Below, in pieces: positions 42,730-52,212 of a stretch of DNA of 64,000 nucleotides (positions within the stretch are counted from its first letter, which is position 1; every line of letters starts with the position of its first letter). A program made the translations under genes and the position numbers. The DNA lies in assembly GCA_029852775.1 (NCBI GenBank), contig LEKJ01000091.1, forward strand, positions 1 to 64,000. Reading direction: 5' to 3'. Origin of the DNA: Pasteurellaceae bacterium LFhippo2 (GTDB lineage Bacteria > Pseudomonadota > Gammaproteobacteria > Enterobacterales > Pasteurellaceae). The notes beneath the pieces are model-generated. The model was not told where the DNA came from, made no database searches, and saw only the letters and a list, made by a program, of their open reading frames with translations.

Positions 42730-44694
42730 TTAGAAAGTATAATTCACATTCATACGGAAATCACGACCTACACCAGGTAGTGAGTTTGCCGTTGGGCGTT
42801 GTGAATGGCTACGATAGTATTTGTTAAACGCATTGTCTAACGCAAGGTTCACATTCAAATCTTTGGTTGCTTTCCAGTTTACATAGAAATCGCTTATCCC
42901 ATAGCCACTACGTTTTACGATAGGTGCACGAGTACGAATTGTGCTTAAAGAATCAATGCCTTCAACAAAACGGCCTTTCCAACCTAATTCTAAATCTGGA
43001 TTATCGAATTTATATGAAATGCCGGTTGTCCAAGTTCTGCCTGTTGGCACTGCTAGAGTGATACTATCCACTGCTGAACTGCTCATTCTTGGTTTGCTGT
43101 CTGCTACGCCTGCACGTAAAGTTAAACCGCCAATTTTATATGAAGCACCTAACTCATAGCCTTCGCTACGTAATGTGCCTTCATTGTAGATTTTTTTCGC
43201 ACCACGATCATCAACTTGAACTAAATCTTTAGTCACTTTCCAGAAATAGCTACCGTTTACATCAATAGAGTCAGAAACTTTATAGTTAAAGCCAACTTCT
43301 GTATCTCTTGCTCTTTCTGCTTTTAAGTTATCTGCCACAACCACTTTGTTACGGTCGCCATTCGCCATTTGTACTTCAACGAAACGTGGGCTACGAGTTG
43401 CGTAGTTTAAGCTACTGTTAAGGCTTAAATTATCCGTTGCTTCCCAAATTAAGCCAAAACTTGGATTAAGCTTGCCACGGCTAACTTGATTACCTGCCAT
43501 ATCGGTAAATTTGAAATGGTCATAGCGTGCACCTGTAGTTAAAGTCACTGGCCCAAAGCCCCAAATACCTTCTACATAAACTGCTTTATCGGTTTTCTCT
43601 TGATTATGCGCATCTTTAGCCAGTTTCGCTGCTTTCCCTTCTTGGTGACGCCAGTTGATACCATATTTGATCATATGGCTTTCGCCGATAGCAGAATCTA
43701 AGTTTAGATTAGCACCTTGAGTGTTAATTGAACGCTTACCATTAAACATTGCTTTCTCTTCTGATGAAGAAATTGCATCTTCTTTCACATAAGCATTTGC
43801 ATCAATATTAGTGATAAAGCCTAGATTTTTGCCCGTCCACTGTAAGTTAGTTGTGGTCGTTTCTGTTACACGATAGCTTGGATTATTTTCACTATCATTA
43901 CCAACTAAAGATTGGTCGTACTCTTCACGCATCGCACGTTTGCCATAGTGACGATCTTCTCTATGACTTAATACCACACGTTGATCTTCAGTCAAATCCA
44001 CGCCAACTTTAGCTAGAATGCCACGTTTACCTAAATCACTATTTTGGATACTTTGCTCACCGCCATTTGATTTACCTGACTTATAGCCTTTTTCCGTAAT
44101 CCAGTTACCGCTCACTAAAGCATCGACTTTACCAACACGACCAAATAGCGTACCGCCTTCGGTGTAGCCTTTATTGGTGCTGAATCCGCCATTCACTTTA
44201 AAGCCAAAGTTACGGCCGTCTTTAAGAAGATCTTTTGCATCTAAAGTTGTGACATTAATTGAACCACTGGTTGCGCCGATACCTGCACTTGCAGAACCTG
44301 AACCTTTTTTGACATTGATACGTTTGATGAGAGTAGGGTCGATAAGGGTAAAGCGACCTTGATGATGGAAGATTTGTGCGTCTGAATTGGTGTTATCTAC
44401 ATTAAAATCGATTTGGTCTTGACCCATGCCACGAATGGTTAGCCATTGAGAAGTACCATTACCGCCCCCGAAGTTAATTGAAGGTTCTTCCGATAATAAA
44501 CCACGAAGATCCGTTTCAGTACTCTTGTTTACATCTTCTGCTGTAACCACGTTGGTTTTATTTTTAGCCCCAGCATTTTCCGCAACTACTTCGATCACAT
44601 CTAATTTGGTAACGGTTTCCGCTTGGTTTGCATAAGCTAAAGATGTTGTTGCAACAAAGATTGCAACTGCAAGTTTTGACTTGTTAAATTCCAT
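42730..44694 (-). CDS. TonB-dependent siderophore receptor
   Basis: A 654-residue outer-membrane receptor. Signal peptide ends in TTSLAYA; TonB-box-like KLDVIEVVAE; plug domain (about 45-165) with LRGLLSEEPSINFGGGNGTSQWLTIRGMGQDQIDF; barrel ends MNVNYTF. It resembles FrpB/FetA-type ferric-siderophore (catecholate) receptors. The ABC transporter genes just upstream on the same strand (44.9-48.6 kb) are the natural partner. Fur-box-like sequence lies at 44721-44741, so iron repression is expected. It has its own leader of about 200 bases. Confidence 0.88.
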   Translation of the reverse strand: MEFNKSKLAVAIFVATTSLAYANQAETVTKLDVIEVVAENAGAKNKTNVVTAEDVNKSTETDLRGLLSEEPSINFGGGNGTSQWLTIRGMGQDQIDFNVDNTNSDAQIFHHQGRFTLIDPTLIKRINVKKGSGSASAGIGATSGSINVTTLDAKDLLKDGRNFGFKVNGGFSTNKGYTEGGTLFGRVGKVDALVSGNWITEKGYKSGKSNGGEQSIQNSDLGKRGILAKVGVDLTEDQRVVLSHREDRHYGKRAMREEYDQSLVGNDSENNPSYRVTETTTTNLQWTGKNLGFITNIDANAYVKEDAISSSEEKAMFNGKRSINTQGANLNLDSAIGESHMIKYGINWRHQEGKAAKLAKDAHNQEKTDKAVYVEGIWGFGPVTLTTGARYDHFKFTDMAGNQVSRGKLNPSFGLIWEATDNLSLNSSLNYATRSPRFVEVQMANGDRNKVVVADNLKAERARDTEVGFNYKVSDSIDVNGSYFWKVTKDLVQVDDRGAKKIYNEGTLRSEGYELGASYKIGGLTLRAGVADSKPRMSSSAVDSITLAVPTGRTWTTGISYKFDNPDLELGWKGRFVEGIDSLSTIRTRAPIVKRSGYGISDFYVNWKATKDLNVNLALDNAFNKYYRSHSQRPTANSLPGVGRDFRMNVNYTF

Positions 44695-44895
44695 ATTGAT
44701 TCCTTTAGTTTTAGTTTATTAAAATGAGAATAATTTACATTTCTTTATAAATATATTTTATTTTTTAATGCGAATCAATATTATTTAATATCAATAAATT
44801 TCAAAAGGTTTAAAAATAGACAATTATTTGAAGGAGAATATTATTTGTCATTTGTAGGACGGATAGCTTATCCGTCCAAATTAGCTTGAAAGAAA
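44695..44895 (-). promoter_or_regulatory. Regulatory gap before TonB receptor gene, Fur-box-like sites
   Basis: AAATGAGAATAATTTACATT (about 44722-44741) and AATGCGAATCAATATTATT (about 44767-44785) resemble Fur boxes, with the first close to the start codon. A dispersed hairpin GGACGGATA/TATCCGTCC lies at 44857-44877 just after the ATPase gene. No gene is present. Confidence 0.5.
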
Positions 44896-45654
44896 TCAAA
44901 TATGATGAACAACCAACGGTTTCCCCTGATGTTGCAACACTTGCGCATCTAAATTAAATAGGGTTTTAAGATTCGGCTCTGTGATAATCTCCGTAGGTGA
45001 GCCAATCATTTCGATCTTGCCGTTTTTCATCGCGACAATCGTATCTGCATAGGCTGACGCCATATTAATATCGTGTACGACCATAACCGTTGTGAGCTTT
45101 AACTCATCGGTTAGACGGCGTAATAGACGCATCAATTCACGAGCGTGGAACATATCCAAATTATTGAGTGGTTCATCAAGCAGTACGTGGCTAGTTTGCT
45201 GACAAAATGTCATTGCAATCAGCGCACGTTGGCGTTGTCCCCCAGAAAGCTCACTTAAAAAGCGATCTTTCAAATCGACTAACTCAAAACGAACTAACGC
45301 ATCTTCAACAATCTCTCTATCTTCATCATTAATCCGCCCTTGATGATGTGGATAGCGCCCGAACATCAGCAAATCACTGACAGTAATTCGGCTATGAATA
45401 GCGTTATCTTGGGTAAGAATCGCCAGATGTTGTGCGATAGTACGAGACGGACTTTTGCTAATATCTAAATCATTAAGAGCGATATTGCCCTGTTGAATCG
45501 GTTGCAGACGGGCGATCAACGAAAGCAGAGTCGATTTACCTGCTCCATTTGCACCGATAAGTGCAGTAATTCCGCCGTTGTTAATGGTTAAGTTAATATT
45601 GTCTAAAATCAGGTTATTATCGATTTTATGAGAAAGGTTAGTTATTTTTATCAC
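44896..45654 (-). CDS. Ferric-siderophore ABC transporter ATPase
   Basis: A 252-residue ATPase of the FepC/CeuD/YclP group. Walker A GANGAGKSTLLSL near 34, Q-loop near LTQDN, signature LSGGQRQRALIAMTF near 137, Walker B HVLLDEPLNNLDMF near 157. It is the last of four overlapping genes; its start overlaps the permease stop by 4 bases. It powers uptake of an iron chelate from the periplasm. It might also serve the orphan permease at 27.5-28.5 kb, which is speculation. Confidence 0.93.
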   Translation of the reverse strand: MIKITNLSHKIDNNLILDNINLTINNGGITALIGANGAGKSTLLSLIARLQPIQQGNIALNDLDISKSPSRTIAQHLAILTQDNAIHSRITVSDLLMFGRYPHHQGRINDEDREIVEDALVRFELVDLKDRFLSELSGGQRQRALIAMTFCQQTSHVLLDEPLNNLDMFHARELMRLLRRLTDELKLTTVMVVHDINMASAYADTIVAMKNGKIEMIGSPTEIITEPNLKTLFNLDAQVLQHQGKPLVVHHI

Positions 45655-46601
45655 GCTGATTTCTTCCTTAACATCAAATAAATAAACACTATACCGCCAA
45701 CAAATTCAATCACTACGCTCAATACCCCTTGCATTTTAAGCATCTGTTCAAACACAAGCTGACCTAAAACTAAAGTCATTGCCGACACCACAAAGACCAT
45801 AGGTATTCTTACACTATGGTGCATCTGTGGCGTAATCGCATTGACGAAGGCGCACACTAATAAGCCTAAAAAGATAACAGGCCCAACTAATGCTGTTGAT
45901 ACTGAAACTAATATCGCACAACAAATTAATAGCTGACGAGAAAAACGGTGATAATCGATCCCAAGTCCAATAGCGCAATCTTTGCCGAGCAGTAAAATAT
46001 CGAGCTTATGCCGTTGTTGCCAAATCCAAAGGGCAGAAATGAGCGCAACGCTCAAGCCGATCCACATTAACTCTGCTTTGATAACATTAAAATCCGCAAA
46101 AGATGAACCTTGTGTTACCGCAAATTCTGTTGGGTCAATCATTCGCTGTAAGAAGTTGGTTAAACTTCTAAATAACACGCCAAAAATTACCCCGACTAAA
46201 ATCATTCGGGTAATGTCCGCTTTGCCTTTGGTTAAGGTTGAAAATAGCAATAATGAACCGCCGAGCATTAAGCAAGTTTCTAACAAAAACTTAGCGCTTG
46301 TATCCATTTGGGTAAAGCCTAAGCTCCCTAAGAAAAAGACCAACAGGGTTTGAGTGAGCAAATAGAGCGAGTCAAAGCCCAAAATACTTGGGGTTAAAAT
46401 CGGGTTATGGGTTAAGGTTTGGAATAGTAACGTCGAGATTCCTACGCTATAGCCGATAATCACCAACATTAATAACTTTTTGCCACGAAACGGCAACACA
46501 AAATCCCAGTTCCCCTTAGCGTTGTAAGTGAGAAAAGCCACGCTTACCGCAATTAAACAAGCAAGCAATAAGGCGATAATAAATTTTGATGATCTAGCCA
46601 T
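45651..46601 (-). CDS. Ferric-siderophore ABC transporter permease (second)
   Basis: A 316-residue FecCD-type permease with about nine helices: YSVGISTLLFQTLTHNPILTPSILGFDSLY near 52 and TALVGPVIFLGLLVCAFVNA near 238. It belongs to the VctG/CeuC/YclO group. It overlaps the preceding permease gene by 8 bases and the ATPase gene by 4, so translation is coupled across the operon. Confidence 0.93.
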   Translation of the reverse strand: MARSSKFIIALLLACLIAVSVAFLTYNAKGNWDFVLPFRGKKLLMLVIIGYSVGISTLLFQTLTHNPILTPSILGFDSLYLLTQTLLVFFLGSLGFTQMDTSAKFLLETCLMLGGSLLLFSTLTKGKADITRMILVGVIFGVLFRSLTNFLQRMIDPTEFAVTQGSSFADFNVIKAELMWIGLSVALISALWIWQQRHKLDILLLGKDCAIGLGIDYHRFSRQLLICCAILVSVSTALVGPVIFLGLLVCAFVNAITPQMHHSVRIPMVFVVSAMTLVLGQLVFEQMLKMQGVLSVVIEFVGGIVFIYLMLRKKSA

Positions 46602-47544
46602 TGCGTTTGCCCTTAAACAGTAGATAAAGGAAAATCAGCGTGCCAACCACACCGAATAACGTAGAAATTGGAATCTCATAAGGGGCATTGACCACACGTC
46701 CTAAAATATCGCAGAACAGCACTAAATTCGCACCGAGTAATGCCACAGACGGCAGATTATGGCGTAAGCGATCCCCAGCTAGACGAGAAACAATATTCGG
46801 CACTACTAGTCCAATAAAAGGAATTTGCCCAACGGTAACCACAACTACAGATGTGATCATCGCAACTACAAATAGCGCAATCCACGTCATTTGGCGGTAA
46901 TTTACCCCTAAACTAGTGCTGATATTACGTCCTAATCCCGTGATACTTAGGCGATCCGCCATAATATAAACCAGCACGCCAAGTCCTGCGGTAAGCCAAA
47001 GTAGCTCATAGCGCCCTGCAAGCACGCCCGAAAAATCCCCTGCAAACCAGATATAAAGCACCTGTAAACTATCGTATTCATAGGCAATAAAGGTGCTAAT
47101 GGCTTCGATAATATTGCCAAAGACAATCCCAACTAAGGGCACCATTAGCTGTTGATGTGGCGGAAGACGATGAAGAAGTAAAGAAAAAATCCCCATTCCG
47201 ATCAGTGCGGAAAGAGTTGCTAAAGACATCTTGACAATCAGCGCAGACGCTGGAAGAAATAAACTCGCAAGCAGAATCCCCAAACCTGCACTTTGGCTTG
47301 CGCCGATCATACTCGGTTCGATAAAGCGGTTTTTAAGTACGATTTGCAACACCATTCCAGCAATGCCCAGTGTTGCTCCCACAAGAATCACCGCAAGAGT
47401 ACGCGGTAAACGGCTAATCATTAACAGCTGGGTTTGTTCTGGATTGCTGAAAATATTTTGCCAGTGAAAATCCGCTACCCCAGTTGCAATGCTAATCGGG
47501 CAGAGAATAAAAAGGATAAGTAGGTTAATTTTATTTAAAGACAT
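46594..47544 (-). CDS. Ferric-siderophore ABC transporter permease (first)
   Basis: A 316-residue FecCD-type permease of the VctD/CeuB/YclN group: SRLPRTLAVILVGATLGIAGMVLQIVLKNRFIEPSMIGASQSAGLG near 45 in pieces and GQIPFIGLVVPNIVSRLAGD near 237. I prefer ATG 47544 (SLNKINLL); ATG 47565 sits inside a strong hairpin and adds seven residues. No good ribosome site precedes either. An unusual cluster of four hairpins separates it from the binding-protein gene. Confidence 0.9.
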   Translation of the reverse strand: MSLNKINLLILFILCPISIATGVADFHWQNIFSNPEQTQLLMISRLPRTLAVILVGATLGIAGMVLQIVLKNRFIEPSMIGASQSAGLGILLASLFLPASALIVKMSLATLSALIGMGIFSLLLHRLPPHQQLMVPLVGIVFGNIIEAISTFIAYEYDSLQVLYIWFAGDFSGVLAGRYELLWLTAGLGVLVYIMADRLSITGLGRNISTSLGVNYRQMTWIALFVVAMITSVVVVTVGQIPFIGLVVPNIVSRLAGDRLRHNLPSVALLGANLVLFCDILGRVVNAPYEIPISTLFGVVGTLIFLYLLFKGKRNG

Positions 47545-47559
47545 AGGTAATGTGAGACA

Positions 47560-47660
47560 CCCCATACGAGCCGTATGGGGTTACTTAACAGAGCGACTTT
47601 GTCGCTCTTTTCAGTCGCAACGCGACTAAGATAAGTAACCGAGTACGGCCCGTACTCGGT
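47560..47660. repeat. Cluster of four consecutive perfect hairpins
   Basis: Stems: CCCCATACG (47560-47568/47572-47580), AGAGCGAC (47590-47597/47601-47608), AGTCGC (47613-47618/47622-47627), ACCGAGTACG (47638-47647/47651-47660). An outer pair GGTTACTTA/TAAGTAACC encloses the middle two. It lies between the binding-protein and permease genes of the siderophore operon and probably sets their relative message levels. Confidence 0.8.
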
Positions 47661-47680
47661 GAAATTAGAAGAATGAAATC

Positions 47681-48586
47681 CTATTTCTTCTCAAACGCTT
47701 GTTTGATTGTGGTTAAATCCGTTTTTAATTGGTCGAAACCGCCCGGAGAAATATAAGACGCACCGCTTAAATAAACGATATTGCCATTTTTCCACGCATT
47801 TGTTTGATGAACTAATTCATTATCTAACACTTCTTTTGCACTTTGACCTTCTTGGCCAATAGCTGCGATACGATCCATTACAAATAACCAGTCAGGGTTT
47901 AATTTTTGGATAAACTCAAAACTTACTGGCTTGCCGTGTCCTGCAACTTTAATGCTGTCATCTGCCATAGGCACGCCTAAAATATCGTGGATCCAGCTTA
48001 AACGATAGCCTGAACCAAATGCAGAGATTTTTCCGCCGTTAGTGATGATAATTAAGCCATTTCCTTTGCCTTTTACGGCTTGTTGAGTCTCTTTGATTAA
48101 GCCTTCAATTTCTGCTCTTAATTTACTCGCCTGCTCTTGTTTACCAAAGATCTCACCATAAACGATATAGCGGTTAAGGCTATCAGCAATTAAAGTGTCG
48201 CCGTTGTCGGTTAAGTCAATAGTTTTTGCGATACCACTTAAAGCGTCAAAGTGTCTTGCAGTACGTTTACCAACAATAATTAAATCAGGTTTGAGTGCAT
48301 TTAACGCTTCTAAGTCTGGCGCAAATACAGTACCAACGTTCACATCGGCATTGTCAAAAGTGGATTTTGCTTGGGGAAGGACGCGAATGGCGTGTTGGGG
48401 AATACCGTTAATTTTTACACCTAATTCGTGTAGGGTATCGATACTTGCAGTGTCATAAACCGCAATTTTTGCAGGCGGTGCATCAACGGTTACATCACCG
48501 CGAGCGGTCGGAATTGTCACTTCTTTTGCAACTGCCGAACCAAGTGCTACTAAACAACCTAATGTAATTAATGTCTTCTTGAACAT
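47681..48586 (-). CDS. Periplasmic ferric-siderophore binding protein
   Basis: A 301-residue precursor with signal peptide FKKTLITLGCLVALGSAVA and a type III binding fold of the CeuE/VctP/YclQ group: VTIPTARGDVTVDAPPAKIAVYDTASIDTL in two parts, LEALNALKPDLIIVGKRTA near 95 and NGKISAFG-like NGGKISAFGSGYRLSWIHDILG near 200. It captures an iron chelate for the downstream permeases. The start 48586 follows AGGAG; an ATG at 48622 lies in the Fur box. First gene of the operon. Confidence 0.93.
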   Translation of the reverse strand: MFKKTLITLGCLVALGSAVAKEVTIPTARGDVTVDAPPAKIAVYDTASIDTLHELGVKINGIPQHAIRVLPQAKSTFDNADVNVGTVFAPDLEALNALKPDLIIVGKRTARHFDALSGIAKTIDLTDNGDTLIADSLNRYIVYGEIFGKQEQASKLRAEIEGLIKETQQAVKGKGNGLIIITNGGKISAFGSGYRLSWIHDILGVPMADDSIKVAGHGKPVSFEFIQKLNPDWLFVMDRIAAIGQEGQSAKEVLDNELVHQTNAWKNGNIVYLSGASYISPGGFDQLKTDLTTIKQAFEKK

Positions 48587-48606
48587 TGAAATCTCCTTTT
48601 TACTAG

Positions 48607-48621
48607 TGATAATAGTTATCA
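48607..48621 (-). promoter_or_regulatory. Fur box upstream of the siderophore transporter operon
   Basis: TGATAATAGTTATCA is a 15-base palindrome (7-1-7) that fits the Fur consensus. It lies about 20 bases before the start of the binding-protein gene, so iron-dependent repression of the four-gene operon is expected. Confidence 0.82.
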
Positions 48622-48694
48622 ATGGATTCTATCTATTTTTTCAAGTTTGTAAATTAGGAAAAGGTTCCAAAAGAAGAAATTGAGAATTGTTTGC

Positions 48695-48720
48695 ATAAAA
48701 AACGCTCCAAATAGGAGCGT
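48695..48720 (-). terminator. Terminator after bioB
   Basis: Stem ACGCTCC (48702-48708) with GGAGCGT (48714-48720), followed on the minus strand by TTTTTTATG. Confidence 0.85.
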
Positions 48721-48741
48721 ATTTATCAGATGAAGTAAAAT

Positions 48742-49749
48742 TTAGAGAGAAAGCGGATAGAGATCGAGCTTTTCCATTAATACTCTATCTCTATCTTCTT
48801 CAGGATTTTCAGTGGTAAGCAATTTATCGCCGTAGAAAATTGAGTTTGCTCCCGCCATAAAACAGAGCGCTTGCATTGCTTCAGGCATATTGCCACGTCC
48901 TGCCGAAAGGCGTACATAGCTTTGTGGCATGGTAATTCGAGCTACTGCGATAGTACGCACAAATTCAGTCCAGTCTAACTCTTCGGCATTAAATAGCGGT
49001 GTGCCTTCAACTTTGACAAGCTGATTAATCGGTACGCTTTCAGGTTGTGGATCTAAATTGGCAAGGCTTGCGATTAAGCCTGCGCGTTCAGGGCGAGTTT
49101 CATTCATTCCCACAATGCCGCCACAGCAAACTTTTAGACCTGCATTACGCACTTTGCCTAAAGTATCCATTCGATCTTCGTGTTGGCGAGTATGGATAAC
49201 ATCGTTATAGCGTTCAGGATCGGTATCTAAATTGTGATTGTAATAATCTAAGCCGGCATCTTTTAAATCTTCCGCCATCCCATCTTCAAGCATCCCGAAG
49301 GTTCCGCAAGTTTCCAAGCCAAGCTCTTTTACTGCGCTGATAATTTTAGTGACAGTTTCAATATCCTTAGGTTTTGGCCCCCGCCACGCAGCGCCCATAC
49401 AGAAACGGCTTGCACCTCGCGCTTTGGCAATTTTGGCTTTTTCAACAATTTCTTCTACATCAAGCATTTCTTGGCGCTCAACACCTGTGTTGTAACGCGC
49501 AGATTGCGGACAATATTCACAATCTTCTGGGCAACCGCCCGTTTTGATTGAAAGTAGAGTGGAAAGTTGAATCTCTTGGGGATTGAAGTTTTCACGATGA
49601 ACTTGAGCCGCTTTGAAAACCAGTTCCATAAAAGGCATTTCAAAAAGCTCTTCGACTTGGCATTTACGCCAATATTGAGTAGTTGGGTGTAGGGTTAATT
49701 CGTTTTTTGCTTTTAAGCGTAGATTATATGTATTCAAAATGTTCTCCAT
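48742..49749 (-). CDS. bioB: Biotin synthase
   Basis: BioB is a radical-SAM enzyme that inserts sulfur into dethiobiotin. The 335-residue protein has the radical-SAM cluster motif [19 protein letters not shown] near residue 72 (C-x3-C-x2-C), the conserved YNHNLDT near 175 and [14 protein letters not shown] near 206. Length is typical. It appears to stand alone, with rluB upstream; the other bio genes are not in the window. Confidence 0.97.
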   Translation of the reverse strand: MENILNTYNLRLKAKNELTLHPTTQYWRKCQVEELFEMPFMELVFKAAQVHRENFNPQEIQLSTLLSIKTGGCPEDCEYCPQSARYNTGVERQEMLDVEEIVEKAKIAKARGASRFCMGAAWRGPKPKDIETVTKIISAVKELGLETCGTFGMLEDGMAEDLKDAGLDYYNHNLDTDPERYNDVIHTRQHEDRMDTLGKVRNAGLKVCCGGIVGMNETRPERAGLIASLANLDPQPESVPINQLVKVEGTPLFNAEELDWTEFVRTIAVARITMPQSYVRLSAGRGNMPEAMQALCFMAGANSIFYGDKLLTTENPEEDRDRVLMEKLDLYPLSL

Positions 49750-49750
49750 A

Positions 49751-49789
49751 AAATTCCCCCCTTTGAAAAAGGGGGATTAGGGGGGATTT
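49751..49789. repeat. Short dispersed repeat with CCCCCC/GGGGGG hairpin
   Basis: A CCCCCCTTTGAAAAAGGGGG hairpin followed by ATTAGGGGGGATTT. This type of short repeat is common between genes in many genomes. It lies between bioB and rluB and may act as a terminator for rluB. Confidence 0.6.
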
Positions 49790-49790
49790 G

Positions 49791-50915
49791 TTACATTTTA
49801 CGATATTTTGAATGTTGTTTAACCGCTTTTCTAATTTGACGCGTGCTGGTACGACGACGGTTTTGAGCAACAGCAACCTTAGTTTCAGTTTCTGCCGGTA
49901 AACCTACTAACTCACGTAGGTAGTTTACTTGTTCTAAATCCATCTCTTCCCAACCACCACGTGGTAAGGCTTTATCTAATTTGATATTACCATAGCGGAT
50001 ACGGATCAAACGGCTTACTTGGATATTTTGCGATTCCCATAAGCGACGGACTTCACGGTTACGGCCTTCCGTTAAGGTTACATCAAACCATTGGTTGATA
50101 CCTGTACCGCCAACGGTTTTAATCTGTTTGAAGTTCGCAGGGCCATCTTCCAACTGAACGCCTTTACGTAAGCGTTGAAGCATTGCTTCATCAACTTCAC
50201 CAAATACACGCACAGAGTATTCACGCTCAACTTCACGGCTTGGGTGCATTAAACGGTTTGCGAGTTCGCCATCGGTAGTAAATAGTAGTAAGCCCGATGT
50301 ATTAATATCTAAACGGCCTACCGCAATCCAGCGTGCGCCAGAGATTTTTGGTAAACGGTCGAATACCGTTGCACGACCTTCAGGGTCTGAACGGGTACAA
50401 AGTTCGCCTTCTGGTTTGTAGTACATTAATACACGGCAAATCTCTTTCTGCGCAGGAATTAAATTTACTAAATGACCATCTAAACGAATTTTTGTGCTTG
50501 AGCTTACTTGTACACGGTCGCCTAAAGTAGCGATTTTACCATCGACACTCACACGCCCTTGCGAAATAACCTCTTCGATTTCGCGACGAGAGCCTTTGCC
50601 TGCGCGCGCTAAAATTTTCTGTAATTTTTCGCCAACGATTTTTTCTACTTTTTTATTTTCAACCACACCATCAACGTTAGCGGTCGGTTTCGCAGGACGT
50701 TTTACAAGTGGTCTGCTTGTTGGGCATGTTGGTTTTGATTGCGCAAATTTATCATTGCGTTCGTTACGATCAAAACGCTCACTACGATCTGTACGATTAT
50801 TACGTTCATTGCGATCAGTGCGCTGATTTGGCTTTTGAGTTGAAAAGGTTGGCTTTTGCAAATTTTTTGCAGAATTAGACCGGTTGTTAGTAGCCGGTTT
50901 ACGAAATGTAGTCAT
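49791..50915 (-). CDS. rluB: 23S rRNA pseudouridine synthase RluB
   Basis: RluB makes pseudouridine 2605 in 23S rRNA. The 374-residue protein has an S4 domain ([20 protein letters not shown] near 97) and an RsuA-type catalytic domain with [19 protein letters not shown] (catalytic Asp near 200). The first 85 residues are a low-complexity Asn/Arg/Asp/Lys-rich extension with NERNDR-type units, as in enteric RluB tails but here at the N-terminus. It is 30-odd bases upstream of bioB's promoter region. Confidence 0.93.
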   Translation of the reverse strand: MTTFRKPATNNRSNSAKNLQKPTFSTQKPNQRTDRNERNNRTDRSERFDRNERNDKFAQSKPTCPTSRPLVKRPAKPTANVDGVVENKKVEKIVGEKLQKILARAGKGSRREIEEVISQGRVSVDGKIATLGDRVQVSSSTKIRLDGHLVNLIPAQKEICRVLMYYKPEGELCTRSDPEGRATVFDRLPKISGARWIAVGRLDINTSGLLLFTTDGELANRLMHPSREVEREYSVRVFGEVDEAMLQRLRKGVQLEDGPANFKQIKTVGGTGINQWFDVTLTEGRNREVRRLWESQNIQVSRLIRIRYGNIKLDKALPRGGWEEMDLEQVNYLRELVGLPAETETKVAVAQNRRRTSTRQIRKAVKQHSKYRKM

Positions 50916-50965
50916 TTAAATCAAGTTCCTTATTGTCGCTTTCACAAGCGTCTGAAATATTATGT

Positions 50966-51035
50966 GGGCGGGCACATCGGCCCGCCCCTACGTTAGTAAA
51001 TAATGCTCATTTGTAGGGGCGTACTGCGTACGCCC
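50966..51035. repeat. Double-hairpin repeat, sister of 35391-35464
   Basis: Hairpins GGGCGGGC/GCCCGCCC (50966-50973/50980-50987) and GGGCGTAC/GTACGCCC (51017-51024/51028-51035) flank CCCTACG...AATAATGCTCATTTGTAGGG. The central spacer is shared with the 35.4-kb copy while the stems differ. Confidence 0.75.
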
Positions 51036-51053
51036 GTTATATAGCAATTTATT

Positions 51054-51674
51054 TTATTCAAAAGGTGTTGGATCGCCTGATCCTACACGGATAATTTCTG
51101 GGCTATCTTGGGTTAAATCGATCACCGTTGTTGGCGATTGTCCCAAGTATCCCCCATGGATAACCAGATCAACTTGATGAGCTAAATAATCATGAATTTC
51201 ATCAGGATCTGATTGGGTAATTTCTTCATTTGGCAACATTAAAGAGCAAGATAAAATCGGCTCGCCTAACGCACTAATCAACGCAAGGGCAATCGCATTA
51301 TCTGGCACACGAATACCGATGGTTTTACGTTTAGTTAATAAACGGCGCGGCACATCTTTTGTTGCAGGCAGAATAAAGGTGTATGGATTCGGCACATTGT
51401 TTTTAATTAAGCGATAGGACTGATTTGTAACTAGCGCATAAGTAGAAAGCTCCGATAAATCGCTACACACCAAAGTAAAATTATGATTTTCTGGTAAGCG
51501 ACGAATTGCCACAATTTTATCCATTGCGTGCTTTTCGCCGATAGCACAACCTAGCGCATAGCCTGAATCTGTCGGATAGACGATAACACCGCCTTTTTTA
51601 ACAATTTCAACCGCTTGTTTAATCAAACGCTCCTGTGGATTATCAGGATGAATGTAAAACATTTGTCCGCTCAT
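51054..51674 (-). CDS. yciO: YciO-type L-threonylcarbamoyladenylate synthase family protein
   Basis: A 206-residue protein of the Sua5/YrdC/YciO fold, which binds RNA and nucleotide; YrdC relatives make threonylcarbamoyl-AMP for tRNA t6A. The N-terminal motif KKGGVIVYPTDSGYALGCAI and the following IRRLPENHNFTLVCSDLSELSTYA split are typical of YciO. The true role of YciO is less clear than that of TsaC. It is followed by a repeat and rluB on the same strand. Confidence 0.88.
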   Translation of the reverse strand: MSGQMFYIHPDNPQERLIKQAVEIVKKGGVIVYPTDSGYALGCAIGEKHAMDKIVAIRRLPENHNFTLVCSDLSELSTYALVTNQSYRLIKNNVPNPYTFILPATKDVPRRLLTKRKTIGIRVPDNAIALALISALGEPILSCSLMLPNEEITQSDPDEIHDYLAHQVDLVIHGGYLGQSPTTVIDLTQDSPEIIRVGSGDPTPFE

Positions 51675-51698
51675 AGTTGCCTACCTTGTGCTTAAAAG

Positions 51699-51725
51699 AA
51701 TAAGGGCGAATTATACGCCCTTATT
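51699..51725 (-). terminator. Terminator after the 149-residue protein gene
   Basis: The 10-bp stem AATAAGGGCG (51699-51708) with CGCCCTTATT (51716-51725) and A-rich flank. The same hairpin core occurs at 20575-20594. Confidence 0.83.
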
Positions 51726-51753
51726 GTTCTGAAAGATATTTATTCCGCAATTT

Positions 51754-52203
51754 TTATTTCAAATCGTATTTCTTTTTCGCTTCGCGTTTAAGTTTCTGCT
51801 CTGTTGCAAGCAAACTGTCGGCACTTTGTAATTTCGCGCTCATCGCTTTCATATTTGCTTCCGTTGGATTCTGTTTTACACGGAACGCTTCCACACTTGT
51901 GTTGGTAAACGCTTTCATACGTGCAACGGCATTATCTTTAATCGCTTTAATTTCAGGGGTTTGGATATTTAAGCTATCGGTTTCTTGCTGTAATTGCGCG
52001 ATTTTAGCTTTGATTAAAGCTTGTAATTCGCCTTCGGTTTTCGCTTGTTGAACCAGTGCATCAAGGTTCATATATTTTGCAGAATTGCTGTTAATCCATT
52101 TGTTTAAACGGCTATATTCATCGCTTGGGCTATCCGCAAAAGCGTAACCGATAACGCCTAAACCTAGCATTGAGATTAAGCCGATTTTGTGAAGTTTTTT
52201 CAT
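51754..52203 (-). CDS. Secreted helical protein of unknown function
   Basis: A 149-residue protein with a signal peptide (KKLHKIGLISMLGLGVIGYAFA) and a mature part that looks wholly alpha-helical, rich in Ala, Lys, Gln (for example QAKTEGELQALIKAKIAQLQQE), ending in EQKLKREAKKKYDLK. No catalytic motif or lipobox is visible, so it should be soluble in the periplasm. It starts 9 bases after the stop of the TorD-like gene and is likely co-transcribed. I do not recognise the family. Confidence 0.75.
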   Translation of the reverse strand: MKKLHKIGLISMLGLGVIGYAFADSPSDEYSRLNKWINSNSAKYMNLDALVQQAKTEGELQALIKAKIAQLQQETDSLNIQTPEIKAIKDNAVARMKAFTNTSVEAFRVKQNPTEANMKAMSAKLQSADSLLATEQKLKREAKKKYDLK

Positions 52204-52212
52204 ATTGAATCC

